A DNA stretch of 63,353 bases from an uncultured Prevotellaceae bacterium (lineage in GTDB: Bacteria; Bacteroidota; Bacteroidia; Bacteroidales; Bacteroidaceae): positions 1-63,353 of the forward strand of contig CAMVDU010000011.1 in assembly GCA_947166345.1 (NCBI GenBank). The letters are read 5' to 3'. The notes below the pieces were generated by a model. It had not been told where the DNA came from and ran no database searches. It saw nothing but the letters and a program-made list of their open reading frames with translations. Below, in pieces: positions 44,546 through 52,720 of this stretch. The translations under genes and the position numbers were made by a program. Numbering within the stretch: the stretch's first letter is position 1; every line of letters begins with the position of its first letter.

Positions 44546-46384
44546 ATCCTCTCCGTAGTTGATACGTTTGGCCTGAATCTCGTTGGCCCTACGCTGTGAG
44601 GCCTCCGACAGCTCACCCTTCAGGTACTGTTCCATAATCAGTCCACCGATGGGCACACCATAGGTAGCACCCCATCCGCCGTTCTCCACATACACCGAGA
44701 CAGCAATCTTCGGATCATCCATCGGCGCAAAACCCATGAATACCGAGTGGTCGTGACCCCTGTTCTGTGCCGTACCCGTCTTACCGCAGGGGGTAAAGTC
44801 ATAGTGGGCCAGTCCCTTACAGGTACCGCCCAGTGCTGCCGAGCGCATGCCTTTCACAATGAGGTCATAGTTCTCCCTCGACGCCTTCGTATAGCGTCGG
44901 TTGGTATAGAGGGTGTCCAGCTTCTCGCCTTCTATCTCTCTCACCACGTGGGGTGTGATGAAATAGCCCCTGTTGGCAATGGTAGCACCCAGGTTGGCTA
45001 TCTGCAGCGGTGTGGCAGTCACCTCACCCTGTCCTATGGCAATACTGATAATCGTCAGCGGGTTCCACGACCCTTTATAGTTCTTGTCGTAGTACTCGGC
45101 ATTGGGAATCATGCCACGCTTCTCTCCTGCCAGATCGACGCCCAGCGGATAACCGAATCCCATCGACACCATATAGTCGCGCCACGTGTTCATAGCCTCC
45201 TGTACGGTGGCATACTTCTGGCGGTTGCCCAACATATAGTACAGTCCCCAGCAGAAGAAACCGTTACACGAGGTAGCTATGGCAGGCACCAGCGGCAGGG
45301 GTGAGCCGTGTCCGTGGCAACCCACACGCAGTCCCTTGTGTACAAAGCCGTGATAGCAGGGATAGGGTGTCTGCTGGGTGATGATACCCTCGTTCAGGAA
45401 GGTCAGTCCCTGTGTGGTCTTAAACGTGGAGCCTGGCGGATACTGACCCATGATGGCACGGTTCAGCAGCGGTTTCCAAGGGTCTTTGCCCAGCTCTGCC
45501 TGACTCTGTGCCCTCTGGCGTCCTATCATGATACGGGGGTCGTAGCCTGGCGAGCTCACCATACAGAGTATCTCGCCCGTACTGGGCTCTATGGCAACGA
45601 TAGCACCAATCTTTCCTTCCAGCAGCCGTTCGCCCAGTGCCTGCAGGTCCAGGTCGATGCCCAGCGTCAGGTTCTTGCCTGGCACGGGCAGTCGGTCGTG
45701 CTTGCCGTTCTGGTAACTGCCCTGCACACGTCCCTTGGCATCGCGCAAGAAGATCTTCATGCCCTTCACGCCACGCAGCTGTTTCTCGTAGAAGCGTTCC
45801 ACGCCCAACTTCCCTATGTAGTCGCCTGCCTGATAGTAGTCGTCAGCCTCCAGTTCCGCTGGCGACACCTCTGCCACGTCGCCCAGGATATGGGCGGCAT
45901 AGGGATACTCATACTGGCGTATGCTGCGTTGCTGTACGTAGAAGCCCGGGAAGCGGAAGCTCTTCTCCTGGAAGATGCCGAAGGCCTCGTCGCTCACCTG
46001 ACTCATGAACAGCTGGGGTGTGAACCTTGAGTAGCCCGGGTTCTTCCTGCGGTCGTGCATCGTTGCCACGCGCTGCTTGAACTCCTCGCGGGTGATGTTC
46101 AGTGCCTGACACAGTTCGAGGGTGTCAAAGTGGCCCGTAGCCTCGTTCTCTATCACCATGATGTCGTACGAAGGCTGGTTATACACCATCAGCTTACCGT
46201 TGCGGTCGGTGATAACGCCTCGCGAGGGATACTCCATGCGTTTCAGCAGGGCGTTCGAGTCGGCATTCTTCTTGTAGTCATCGCTAGCCAACTGCAGGAA
46301 AAACAGTCTGACAATATAGGCTACCACTATGATGATAGCCACCAGTCCAATGATGTACTTCCTATATTCTAAACGATAATCCAC
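44537..46384 (-). CDS. mrdA: penicillin-binding protein 2
   Basis: 615 residues, class B PBP with one N-terminal membrane helix (IIGLVAIIIVVAYIVRLFFLQL). The transpeptidase active site is complete: GSTFKTTQ (SxxK serine), TSCNGFF (SxN) and CGKTGTAQN (KTG). It cross-links peptidoglycan with RodA. The start codon is GTG at 46384, 2 bp after the mreD stop. Confidence 0.95.
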   Translation of the reverse strand: MDYRLEYRKYIIGLVAIIIVVAYIVRLFFLQLASDDYKKNADSNALLKRMEYPSRGVITDRNGKLMVYNQPSYDIMVIENEATGHFDTLELCQALNITREEFKQRVATMHDRRKNPGYSRFTPQLFMSQVSDEAFGIFQEKSFRFPGFYVQQRSIRQYEYPYAAHILGDVAEVSPAELEADDYYQAGDYIGKLGVERFYEKQLRGVKGMKIFLRDAKGRVQGSYQNGKHDRLPVPGKNLTLGIDLDLQALGERLLEGKIGAIVAIEPSTGEILCMVSSPGYDPRIMIGRQRAQSQAELGKDPWKPLLNRAIMGQYPPGSTFKTTQGLTFLNEGIITQQTPYPCYHGFVHKGLRVGCHGHGSPLPLVPAIATSCNGFFCWGLYYMLGNRQKYATVQEAMNTWRDYMVSMGFGYPLGVDLAGEKRGMIPNAEYYDKNYKGSWNPLTIISIAIGQGEVTATPLQIANLGATIANRGYFITPHVVREIEGEKLDTLYTNRRYTKASRENYDLIVKGMRSAALGGTCKGLAHYDFTPCGKTGTAQNRGHDHSVFMGFAPMDDPKIAVSVYVENGGWGATYGVPIGGLIMEQYLKGELSEASQRRANEIQAKRINYGEDKR

Positions 46385-46386
46385 TT

Positions 46387-46884
46387 TTACTTTCTTACAG
46401 ACTCAAACGCAACAATCACCATCAGCGTCAGCAGGGTGCTACACACCACAGCTGTCAGCCATCCAGAGAAGTCAGCAAAAGTGAAGGTCTCTATGGTGAA
46501 GAACACCACACAGTAAATGTTCACAATGATAAATGCCAGCGACATGAACTTCCCCCACCCCAGCGTGTTGGCTGCTGCCCTGATGCGATCGTCGGCATTG
46601 CGGGGCAGGAACATCTCCAGCAACGGGGGCTGTATCATGCCTATCAGCGTCATCGAGGCTGTTGCCACACCCGGGGTGTCTGAGAACATATCCATCACCA
46701 TACCCATGCCGAAGCCCCATAGCAGGGCTGCCCAGCGGGGTGTGCGACGCTGCAGGGTCAGCACGAAATAGACGTAGACGAGGGGTGTGGCACAATGAAA
46801 CAGGTGGATGTTGTTAAACACCACCGCCTGTGCCAGGCACAGCACTACAAAGAGCATCACCCGTTTCAGAATATCAACACTCAT
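46387..46884 (-). CDS. mreD: rod-shape protein MreD
   Basis: 165 residues, about five membrane helices, little charged sequence except loops (RRTPRWAALLWGFGMGMVMDMFSDTPG). Position between mreC and mrdA confirms the assignment. It links MreC and the PBP2/RodA pair in the elongasome. Confidence 0.9.
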   Translation of the reverse strand: MSVDILKRVMLFVVLCLAQAVVFNNIHLFHCATPLVYVYFVLTLQRRTPRWAALLWGFGMGMVMDMFSDTPGVATASMTLIGMIQPPLLEMFLPRNADDRIRAAANTLGWGKFMSLAFIIVNIYCVVFFTIETFTFADFSGWLTAVVCSTLLTLMVIVAFESVRK

Positions 46885-46890
46885 CCGTCT

Positions 46891-46918
46891 ACATTAAACA
46901 TGAAACATGAAACATGAA
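46891..46918. repeat. 7-bp tandem repeats between mreC and mreD
   Basis: ACATTAA, ACATGAA, ACATGAA, ACATGAA fill most of the 43-bp gap. Confidence 0.75.
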
Positions 46919-46927
46919 ACCATCAGC

Positions 46928-47785
46928 CTACTTCACTTTCTTCAGCGAGTCGCCAACGGCCTGTTCCAGCAGGCGTCGTTCCTCAAAGCCTTTATCGGTA
47001 ATCACACACACATCGCGCAACTGCGAGAAGTCCGTTGCCAGTTCCACCTTCAGACGGTACGACAGTCCGTCGCGCGAGTTATCCTTGCTCACGATGCGTC
47101 CCACCGTGATACCCGGGGGGAAGATTGTCGAGAAGCCGTTGGTCTCTACCATCTCGTTCAGCTCGAAACGTGCATGACGGGGCACGCCCTCCACGTAGGC
47201 ATGGCGGCTGTCGCCTCCTGCCCACGTCAGATAGCCAAAATAGTTCTTGTTGCGGATGGCACAGCTGATGCGCGAGCGGCTGTTCAGCACGGGCAGCACC
47301 ACCGAGTAGTGGGCGCCGGTCATATACACCACGCCTACCACGCCCTGTCCGCTCACCACGCCCATGTCGGCCTTCACGCCATCCTCGCTGCCGCGGTTGA
47401 TGGTCACCAGGTTGTTGGGACCGTCAATAGCTGCCCTCACCACCTTCGCATCGATGGTGGTCACCTGCTGCATGGCACTGTCAGCCATAAAGGCTATCGT
47501 GCTGCTGTCGGTCAGCTCCTGCAGGGCCGAGCGCATCTGGTACAGCTCACGCTCCAGGGCAATGTTGCGGCTGGCCAGCGTGCTGTTCACCTTCTTCAGT
47601 TTGAAGTGCTGCTCCACGTCCGACTGCCACTCATACACCTGTCCTGCCACGCTGTTGGCCGACGATATCCACACGCTGCCCTGATAGCCATTGTACTTAA
47701 ACAACAGCACCACACTGACCACCTCCAGTAATATGAACAGCAGCCAGTGTGAAAACTTCGTCAGAAAGACTATCAGGTTCTGCAT
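46928..47785 (-). CDS. mreC: rod-shape protein MreC
   Basis: 285 residues: an N-terminal membrane helix (WLLFILLEVVSVVLLF), a coiled coil (about 60-100) and the periplasmic beta domain (ITINRGSEDGVKADMGVVSGQGVVG-like core). It scaffolds the elongation complex outside the membrane. Separated from mreB by a 109-bp gap with a large palindrome. Confidence 0.94.
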   Translation of the reverse strand: MQNLIVFLTKFSHWLLFILLEVVSVVLLFKYNGYQGSVWISSANSVAGQVYEWQSDVEQHFKLKKVNSTLASRNIALERELYQMRSALQELTDSSTIAFMADSAMQQVTTIDAKVVRAAIDGPNNLVTINRGSEDGVKADMGVVSGQGVVGVVYMTGAHYSVVLPVLNSRSRISCAIRNKNYFGYLTWAGGDSRHAYVEGVPRHARFELNEMVETNGFSTIFPPGITVGRIVSKDNSRDGLSYRLKVELATDFSQLRDVCVITDKGFEERRLLEQAVGDSLKKVK

Positions 47786-47822
47786 CCGTCAATTATTCAA
47801 GTTCGCAAGCTTCGCTTGCTTT

Positions 47823-47872
47823 GGAGTTAATGGGAGTTAACGAGCCATGGCTCGTTAACTCCCGTTAACTTC
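47823..47872. repeat. perfect 32-bp palindrome between mreB and mreC
   Basis: Positions 47832-47863 are a perfect 32-bp palindrome centred on CCATGG, with arms starting GGGAGTTAACGAGCC. With one G-U pair the stem extends outwards to about 47824-47871. A separate GCAAGC/GCTTGC hairpin lies just before. In mRNA this would be a very strong hairpin between two operon genes, which may tune the mreB to mreC ratio; it also has the look of a REP-type element. Confidence 0.75.
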
Positions 47873-47894
47873 TTACATGTGAAACATGAATCAA

Positions 47895-48917
47895 TTATCT
47901 CATCAAGAACGTGAATCTGTCAATATTCTTCAGTGCGATGCCTGCACCCTTTGCCACCGAGTGGAGGGGATCGTCGGGCACGTGGAACGTGATGTTCATC
48001 TTGTCAGCCAGACGCTTGTCCAGTCCTCTCAGCAGGGCGCCGCCGCCACTCAGGTAGATACCGTTCTTCACGATGTCGGCATACAGCTCTGGCGGTGTGT
48101 TCTCCAGTGCCGACAGCACGGCGTTCTCAATCTTCGACACCGTCTTGTCCAGACAGTGGGCTATCTCCTGGTAGCATACCGACACCTCCATGGGCAGTGC
48201 CGTGATACGGTTAGGTCCGTGCACGATATAGTCCTCGGGAGCCTCGTCGCCCAGATCGGTCAGTGCCGATCCCACATGGATCTTGATACGCTCTGCCATA
48301 CGCTCACTCACCTTCACGTTGTGCTGACGTGCCATATACTCCTGGATGTCCGATGTCAGCTCGTCGCCGGCAGTACGTATGGAGTGGTTCGACACGATAC
48401 CGCCCAGCGATATCACGGCAATCTCCGTAGAGCCGCCACCGATGTCCACCACCATGTTACCCTCCGGAGCCTCCACGTCGATGCCCATACCCAGGGCCGA
48501 TGCCATCGGCTCGAAGATCAGGTACACGTCGCGTCCGTCGCTTCGCTCTGCTGAGTCACGTACGGCACGCAGCTCCACCTCGGTAGAACCGCTTGGTACG
48601 CCAATCACCATGCGCAGCGATGGCGAGAAGAAGTGGTGCCCCGTGTGCACCATCTTGATCAGTCCGCGCATCATCTGCTCACAGGCCGAGAAGTCGGCAA
48701 TCACGCCGTCCCTCAGCGGGCGCACGGTACGTATGTTATCGTGGGTCTTCTCGTGCATCATCTTCGCACGTCCTCCCACGGCAATCATCTTGTCTGTACG
48801 GCGGTCCAGAGCCACCACCGATGGCTCGTCCACCACAATCTTATCATCACTGATGATAATGGTGTTTGCTGTGCCAAGGTCCATGGCCAGCTCTTGTCTG
48901 AAACTAAAAAATCCCAT
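47895..48917 (-). CDS. mreB: actin-like cell-shape protein MreB
   Basis: 340 residues. AMDLGTANTIII is the phosphate-1 motif, VVDIGGGSTEIAVISLGG phosphate-2, and LSGGGALLRGLDKRL the adenosine motif. The N-terminal MGFFSFRQ is a short amphipathic membrane anchor. It forms filaments that guide lateral wall synthesis and heads the mre genes after the IMP cyclohydrolase gene. Confidence 0.97.
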   Translation of the reverse strand: MGFFSFRQELAMDLGTANTIIISDDKIVVDEPSVVALDRRTDKMIAVGGRAKMMHEKTHDNIRTVRPLRDGVIADFSACEQMMRGLIKMVHTGHHFFSPSLRMVIGVPSGSTEVELRAVRDSAERSDGRDVYLIFEPMASALGMGIDVEAPEGNMVVDIGGGSTEIAVISLGGIVSNHSIRTAGDELTSDIQEYMARQHNVKVSERMAERIKIHVGSALTDLGDEAPEDYIVHGPNRITALPMEVSVCYQEIAHCLDKTVSKIENAVLSALENTPPELYADIVKNGIYLSGGGALLRGLDKRLADKMNITFHVPDDPLHSVAKGAGIALKNIDRFTFLMR

Positions 48918-48991
48918 TCTTTTTTTCTATTCTCTTTGAACGGCGGTAGCACGCTCCAGCTCTGCTGGCTTGCTACCAGCGGGACGCAAGA

Positions 48992-49026
48992 ACTCTACAC
49001 TCTACACTCTAAACTCTACACTATTT
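48992..49026. repeat. 7-bp tandem repeats at end of IMP cyclohydrolase gene
   Basis: ACTCTAC, ACTCTAC, ACTCTAA, ACTCTAC, ACTATTT on the + strand. The stop codon of the minus-strand gene (49021-49023) lies in the fifth unit. Confidence 0.75.
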
Positions 49027-49614
49027 CGTGAACCACTCATGTATAGCGGTATCATAATGGCTTGAAACGCCGAAGGCACGCTCTGCAAACGCCTTGCGCT
49101 GCTCCTTCGTGGTCTGTGCACCCTGCTTGTTCAGGATGTCCAGCAGCATACTGTATTCAGCCTTCGACGGCACGATGACCACGTCGTTGAAGTTCTTCGC
49201 AGCAGCACGTATCAGCGAGATGCCGCCAATGTCAATCTTCTCGATGATGTCTTGCTCAGAGGCACCGCTGGCCACTGTCTGCTCGAAGGGGTACAGATCT
49301 ACCACCACCAGGTCAATCTCAGGAATCTCATACTGAGCCATCTGCTGACGGTCGCCCTCATTGTCGCGACGTCCCAGAATACCTCCAAACACCTTCGGGT
49401 GCAGCGTCTTCACGCGTCCGCCCAGTATCGAGGGATAGGTTGTCACCTCCTCCACCTTCTGGCACTCGTAGCCCAGGCTCTCAATAAAGGTCTGCGTGCC
49501 GCCCGTTGACAGCAGCTTCACGCCCTCCTCGTTCAGTTTCTTCAACAGATCCTCCAGTCCGTCCTTGTGGAATACCGATACCAAGGCCGTCTTCATCTTC
49601 TTCATTTCTGCCAT
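49021..49614 (-). CDS. purH: stand-alone IMP cyclohydrolase domain (N-terminal part of PurH)
   Basis: 197 residues matching only the MGS-like IMP cyclohydrolase domain of bifunctional PurH: ALVSVFHKDGLEDLLKKL, LLSTGGTQTFIESLG, GGRVKTLHPKVFGGIL, DLVVVDLYPFEQTV and KIDIGGISLIRAAAKN. It ends at HYDTAIHEWFTK, exactly at the usual domain boundary; the AICAR formyltransferase domain (about 310 more residues) is absent here. The stop lies in a 7-bp repeat array, and no remnant of the second domain is visible in the 100 bp before mreB. Either the formyltransferase is encoded elsewhere or the gene was cut. PurH next to mreB is a familiar Bacteroidetes order. Confidence 0.88.
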   Translation of the reverse strand: MAEMKKMKTALVSVFHKDGLEDLLKKLNEEGVKLLSTGGTQTFIESLGYECQKVEEVTTYPSILGGRVKTLHPKVFGGILGRRDNEGDRQQMAQYEIPEIDLVVVDLYPFEQTVASGASEQDIIEKIDIGGISLIRAAAKNFNDVVIVPSKAEYSMLLDILNKQGAQTTKEQRKAFAERAFGVSSHYDTAIHEWFTK

Positions 49615-49679
49615 TTCCTTTTACAATCTATATAACGTTATACAATTTTCAATTCTTTGAGGGTGCTTTTTTCGCCGCA

Positions 49680-49687
49680 AAGGTACA
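49680..49687 (-). promoter_or_regulatory. -7 promoter box of purH-mre-rodA operon
   Basis: The minus strand reads TACCTTTG, 65 nt upstream of the cyclohydrolase start. No clear -33 match. Confidence 0.65.
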
Positions 49688-49755
49688 AATATTTTTGCAC
49701 TTATGATGTACGCGCACAAATATTTTTTCTGCAACACCCAAAAAATTAATATTTG

Positions 49756-50823
49756 TCATTCCGCCAGCCTTGCTGCCAACACATTCAGGTAGTTACACAC
49801 GCCACGCGTCAGCACCACCTTCTGCGTCGTGTACTCATATGGACTCAGCAACAGCAGCCTACCCTCGGCACACGCCTCAAAATAGCTACCCTGAGGCTTG
49901 TAGAAAGGCGCAAAGCCGTTAGGCAACAGCTTGACGACAGACAGTCCCTCCTGCAGGGCCGCCTCTTCCACGAAACGCTCACCGCTGCTAATGAAGGGCG
50001 AGATGAGGACGCACCCCTCACGGGCAGCCCCCAGCAACTCCTGCTGTTGACGGCTGCGCTCCTCCTCCGTGATGCGCGACGACACCCGCACGGCCCGTCG
50101 CTGCAAGGCCTGCAGCAGCTGCAGGTTACCCACGGCATGAAGGCTGGTGCCCGCTGCCGTGATGGTAGTGGCATGAAACCAGCCGGCATGCTGCCGCTTC
50201 ACCAAGCTGCGCCTGGGGTTCTCGCGTATGTAGTCCACAAGCCGTTGCAACTGCCCCTGCCCTGAAAGCACACGGTCGTGATACCCCTGCTCCCACAGCA
50301 ACCCCTTCCTGCCGGCAGAGCCGTCAGGCACCCGACAAGCCCCCTGGTCCGTTCCCTGCTTCTCTCCTTGCTTCGCTGCCTGGTCCGGTGCCCAGCGGCT
50401 TTGCCGCTGGGTTGTCTCTCCCTGCCGCTGGGTTGTCTCCCCCTGCCGCTGGGTCTCCCTCCATTTTCTATTGCATCCTGCCTTGAAGCCCGACACCACC
50501 TGTCCCAGATGTACCGGCAGCGGGTGCATCACGTACAGCAGTATATGCAAGTGGTCGGGCATCAGCTGTCGTGCTATGATGCTTATCTGCGGGTAGTAGC
50601 GCGGTATGCCGTCCACCTCCTGCAGCACCGCCTCGCCCAGCGCCGACGGTAGCAGGCACGGTCCGTTGGGGTCTGTCGTCGGCAGGCTGACGTCGCCCAC
50701 CAGCGTTCCCAGCACCGGCTGTCGTCCCTCCGTTGTCAGCGTCAGCATGTATATCCTTGGCTGACTGTAGTCCCAGTCATTCATCCGTCGTTTGTACGAT
50801 GGTATCGTCTCGTTCCTTTCCAT
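49756..50823 (-). CDS. RAYT-like HUH (Y1) transposase fused to a Rossmann-like domain
   Basis: 355 residues from the ATG at 50823. Residues 1-205 resemble REP-associated tyrosine transposases: YMLTLTTEGRQPVLG, the metal-binding HUH motif in MPDHLHILLYV (H91, H93) and a candidate catalytic tyrosine in LVDYIRENPRR (about Y198). The remainder (GNLQLLQALQRRAVRVSS, then GCVLISPFISSGERFVEEAAL, NGFAPFYKPQGSYFEACAEGRLLLLSP) looks like a SLOG/DprA-type nucleotide-binding fold. A Gln/Arg/Thr-rich linker comes from 21-bp repeats. No terminal inverted repeats were seen, so it may be a domesticated protein. Second-domain assignment is tentative. Confidence 0.75.
   Translation of the reverse strand: MERNETIPSYKRRMNDWDYSQPRIYMLTLTTEGRQPVLGTLVGDVSLPTTDPNGPCLLPSALGEAVLQEVDGIPRYYPQISIIARQLMPDHLHILLYVMHPLPVHLGQVVSGFKAGCNRKWRETQRQGETTQRQGETTQRQSRWAPDQAAKQGEKQGTDQGACRVPDGSAGRKGLLWEQGYHDRVLSGQGQLQRLVDYIRENPRRSLVKRQHAGWFHATTITAAGTSLHAVGNLQLLQALQRRAVRVSSRITEEERSRQQQELLGAAREGCVLISPFISSGERFVEEAALQEGLSVVKLLPNGFAPFYKPQGSYFEACAEGRLLLLSPYEYTTQKVVLTRGVCNYLNVLAARLAE
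50391..50455. repeat. 21-bp repeats and hairpin inside RAYT-like gene
   Basis: CTGCCGCTGGGTTGTCTC recurs at 50401, 50422 and 50443 with a 21-bp period (first base T in copy one; third copy shortened). The first copy also forms a perfect 9-bp hairpin CCCAGCGGC-TTT-GCCGCTGGG at 50391-50411. They encode the ETTQRQG linker repeats in frame. Confidence 0.75.
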
Positions 50824-50918
50824 GCCGCTAAGGTACGAATTTTTCCCCTCACCACCAAACGTTTTCAGGGAAAACTTCATTCTCTCATTTCCTCTTTCTT
50901 TCATTTTCTCACACGAAA

Positions 50919-50944
50919 AGCGGCCAACCTTCCGGCCAGCCGCT
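50919..50944 (-). terminator. terminator after small protein gene
   Basis: An 11-bp stem with three wobble pairs and the loop GGAA on the minus strand, followed by TTTTC. It lies 30 bp after the stop of the 45-residue gene. Confidence 0.7.
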
Positions 50945-50973
50945 CTCGTTCTATCGTTTCATCACGATGTCTA

Positions 50974-51111
50974 TTACTCGTCTTCCCAGTTATTGTTGCT
51001 CTGACGGCTGTCACCAGAACCCCCGCTTATTTCGCCGCTAACTTCCAACATCAGGTTTTCAATATGAACTTTGACCACAGTAATTGTGGGTTCTACATAT
51101 TTCTTTTTCAT
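50974..51111 (-). CDS. small acidic-tailed protein, 45 residues (T9SS partner type)
   Basis: Starts MKKKYVEPTITVVKVHIEN, continues LMLEVSGEISGGSGDS and ends QSNNNWEDE. It begins 43 bp downstream of the stop of the 51155-52240 surface protein gene and ends before a terminator. It shares its start (MKKxYxxP), a central hydrophobic-Met-x3-Ser-Gly/Pro motif and a Trp-acidic tail with two other small genes at 53666-53827 and 58212-58379, each in the same position after a T9SS protein. No signal peptide or membrane segment. Function unknown. Confidence 0.7.
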   Translation of the reverse strand: MKKKYVEPTITVVKVHIENLMLEVSGEISGGSGDSRQSNNNWEDE

Positions 51112-51154
51112 AGTTCTATTTTTTACATGAATTACCATTAATTACTCACGAATA

Positions 51155-52240
51155 TTATTTATTCATGACTTTTTTACCATTCACGATGAGAAGGCCCTTC
51201 TGACCATCCTTTACACGCTGACCATTCAGGTTGTAAACAGCGTTCTGACTCTTCTCTGTCTGGACGTTCTCAATGCCAGTCGTCTCGTTATCGTCAGAGC
51301 CAAGGAAGAATGCACTACGAGAAGTAGCTACGTCAACTCCATCAAGATCAATATAAGCTCTATATTGACCGATAGTAACACCTGTTCCTCCAGTAACAAC
51401 TTTCCTTACCTTGTTATCTTTTACCACATATTTTCCTACAGCTACAGTTACCGGAGTTGAAGAGAGATTACCCATCATTCCGTAACCTGCAGAAGCAGCA
51501 GCATAAGAGCCTGAATATGTAGCAGAGAGCGTACTGCCTGTTGCCTGGAAAATATAAGGTTTGCCAGCAGCAACAGTATTGCCTACAACTTCATTAAGGT
51601 TGATGGCTGTAGGATTACCGCTTCCATCAACAACTTTGCTGGCAATTGTATAAACATTAGCACCTGTAATCTTTGCATCGAAAGGCAAACAGAGGGTGCC
51701 ATAGTTACCTAAGGTTACGCTGCGGGTGTGGGAACCCTCGTAGGTCAACTTGGCGTGGAAGTTATTGCTGCCACCGCTGTACCACTCATCGACGTTGGGG
51801 TCACCGCCGTAGGTCTTTGCCCACACGTCTATGAAGTAGGTCTTGCCTGCCTCGAGAGTCACTCCCACCGCGTTAGCCAAATTATACCCTTCACTCCAGG
51901 AGATGGAAAAGTCGTGTGATTTGCCCTCGATACGAGTGGCCGTACCCAAATATATGTCCACGTCGCCACCTTGCTTATTACCGTCTTCATCATAAATACG
52001 AAAGAACATATTGGCACCGGCGCGGTTATTGGTATCGCTCCAGACATTAAACGCAATGCTTTCAACTGTCAAGTTGTACATGATGCCAAGGTCCGTCGGG
52101 GAGTCGGAACTGGTAGACCAACTGAACGGATCGGTAGTGACACCGCCAATTTTCATGGAAGCATCATACTGACCATAGTCAGCACTCACCGTGCTTACAC
52201 CTCCTGCTACCAACAGGAGCAAAAGTAAAAGTTTTTTCAT
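51155..52240 (-). CDS. secreted T9SS-sorted surface protein, 361 residues
   Basis: A signal peptide (MKKLLLLLLLVAGGVSTVSA) precedes a beta-sandwich-like region (about 25-165; YNLTVESIAFNVWSDTNN, GVTLEAGKTYFIDVWAK). A second beta domain common in Bacteroidetes surface proteins follows (VTLGNYGTLCLPFDAKI, GKPYIFQATGS). The end (TGIENVQ, then AVYNLNGQRVKDGQKG and VNGKKVMNK) is a T9SS-type C-terminal sorting domain. It is probably exported to the cell surface. It has its own promoter (52333-52363) and is followed by a small MKKxYxxP gene. Ligand unknown. Confidence 0.82.
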   Translation of the reverse strand: MKKLLLLLLLVAGGVSTVSADYGQYDASMKIGGVTTDPFSWSTSSDSPTDLGIMYNLTVESIAFNVWSDTNNRAGANMFFRIYDEDGNKQGGDVDIYLGTATRIEGKSHDFSISWSEGYNLANAVGVTLEAGKTYFIDVWAKTYGGDPNVDEWYSGGSNNFHAKLTYEGSHTRSVTLGNYGTLCLPFDAKITGANVYTIASKVVDGSGNPTAINLNEVVGNTVAAGKPYIFQATGSTLSATYSGSYAAASAGYGMMGNLSSTPVTVAVGKYVVKDNKVRKVVTGGTGVTIGQYRAYIDLDGVDVATSRSAFFLGSDDNETTGIENVQTEKSQNAVYNLNGQRVKDGQKGLLIVNGKKVMNK

Positions 52241-52720
52241 AATTCTATTATTTAGTCACTAGTCTTTATAAAAATGATCACTCAAACGTCACGTGCAGGC
52301 ACCTTGGCAGTCCCTGCAACGAAACACGGGTGCAAAGATACTAATTATTTGAAAACCAACAAAAAAAATCCAAAAAAAATTCACTTTTTTGTGCAAACAC
52401 CTTGTGCAACAACAATAGAAGTTACCGCTTCGCTTGGAAGTTATCGCGATCTTCAACCGCTTGGAAGTTACCGCTTCGCTTGGAAGTTAAAGCATTCACA
52501 AAAACCAGAAAAACCGTTGAACACCAACCGTCTTCAAAAGTCTTTGATTCTTAAACACGAATTGCCATTAATTGCCCGTTAATTATTCATTAATGACAAA
52601 TTATATGGGTAATTACATGATCATTATATGTTAAAAGAAATGGTCTTATAATTTTCCTGATAGATTTTTTTATAATTTTGAGCGAAGCGACCATCAGAAC
52701 GAGTTCCGTTTTGCTCTCTC
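52241..52720. other. 480-bp intergenic region: promoter, hairpin and 26-bp repeats
   Basis: The minus strand has TTTG at 52363-52360, 19 nt, then TATCTTTG at 52340-52333, the promoter of the 51155-52240 gene. Its leader of about 90 nt can form a hairpin (TGCAGG with CCTGCA, about 52291-52320). Further right a 26-bp sequence starting GAAGTTACCGCTTCGCTTGG is repeated exactly at 52418-52443 and 52464-52489, with a partial copy between. The remainder is AT-rich; no gene seen. Confidence 0.65.

Noticed and set aside
43853..46030. Open frames on the + strand at 43853-44518 and 45308-46030
   Set aside because: They lie opposite rodA and mrdA, are His/Gln/Arg-rich, and match no family.
49756..50823. 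Complete IS200/IS605 insertion sequence
   Set aside because: No flanking left/right end hairpins, TnpB gene or target-site pattern seen; fusion domain and linker fit a domesticated RAYT-like gene better.
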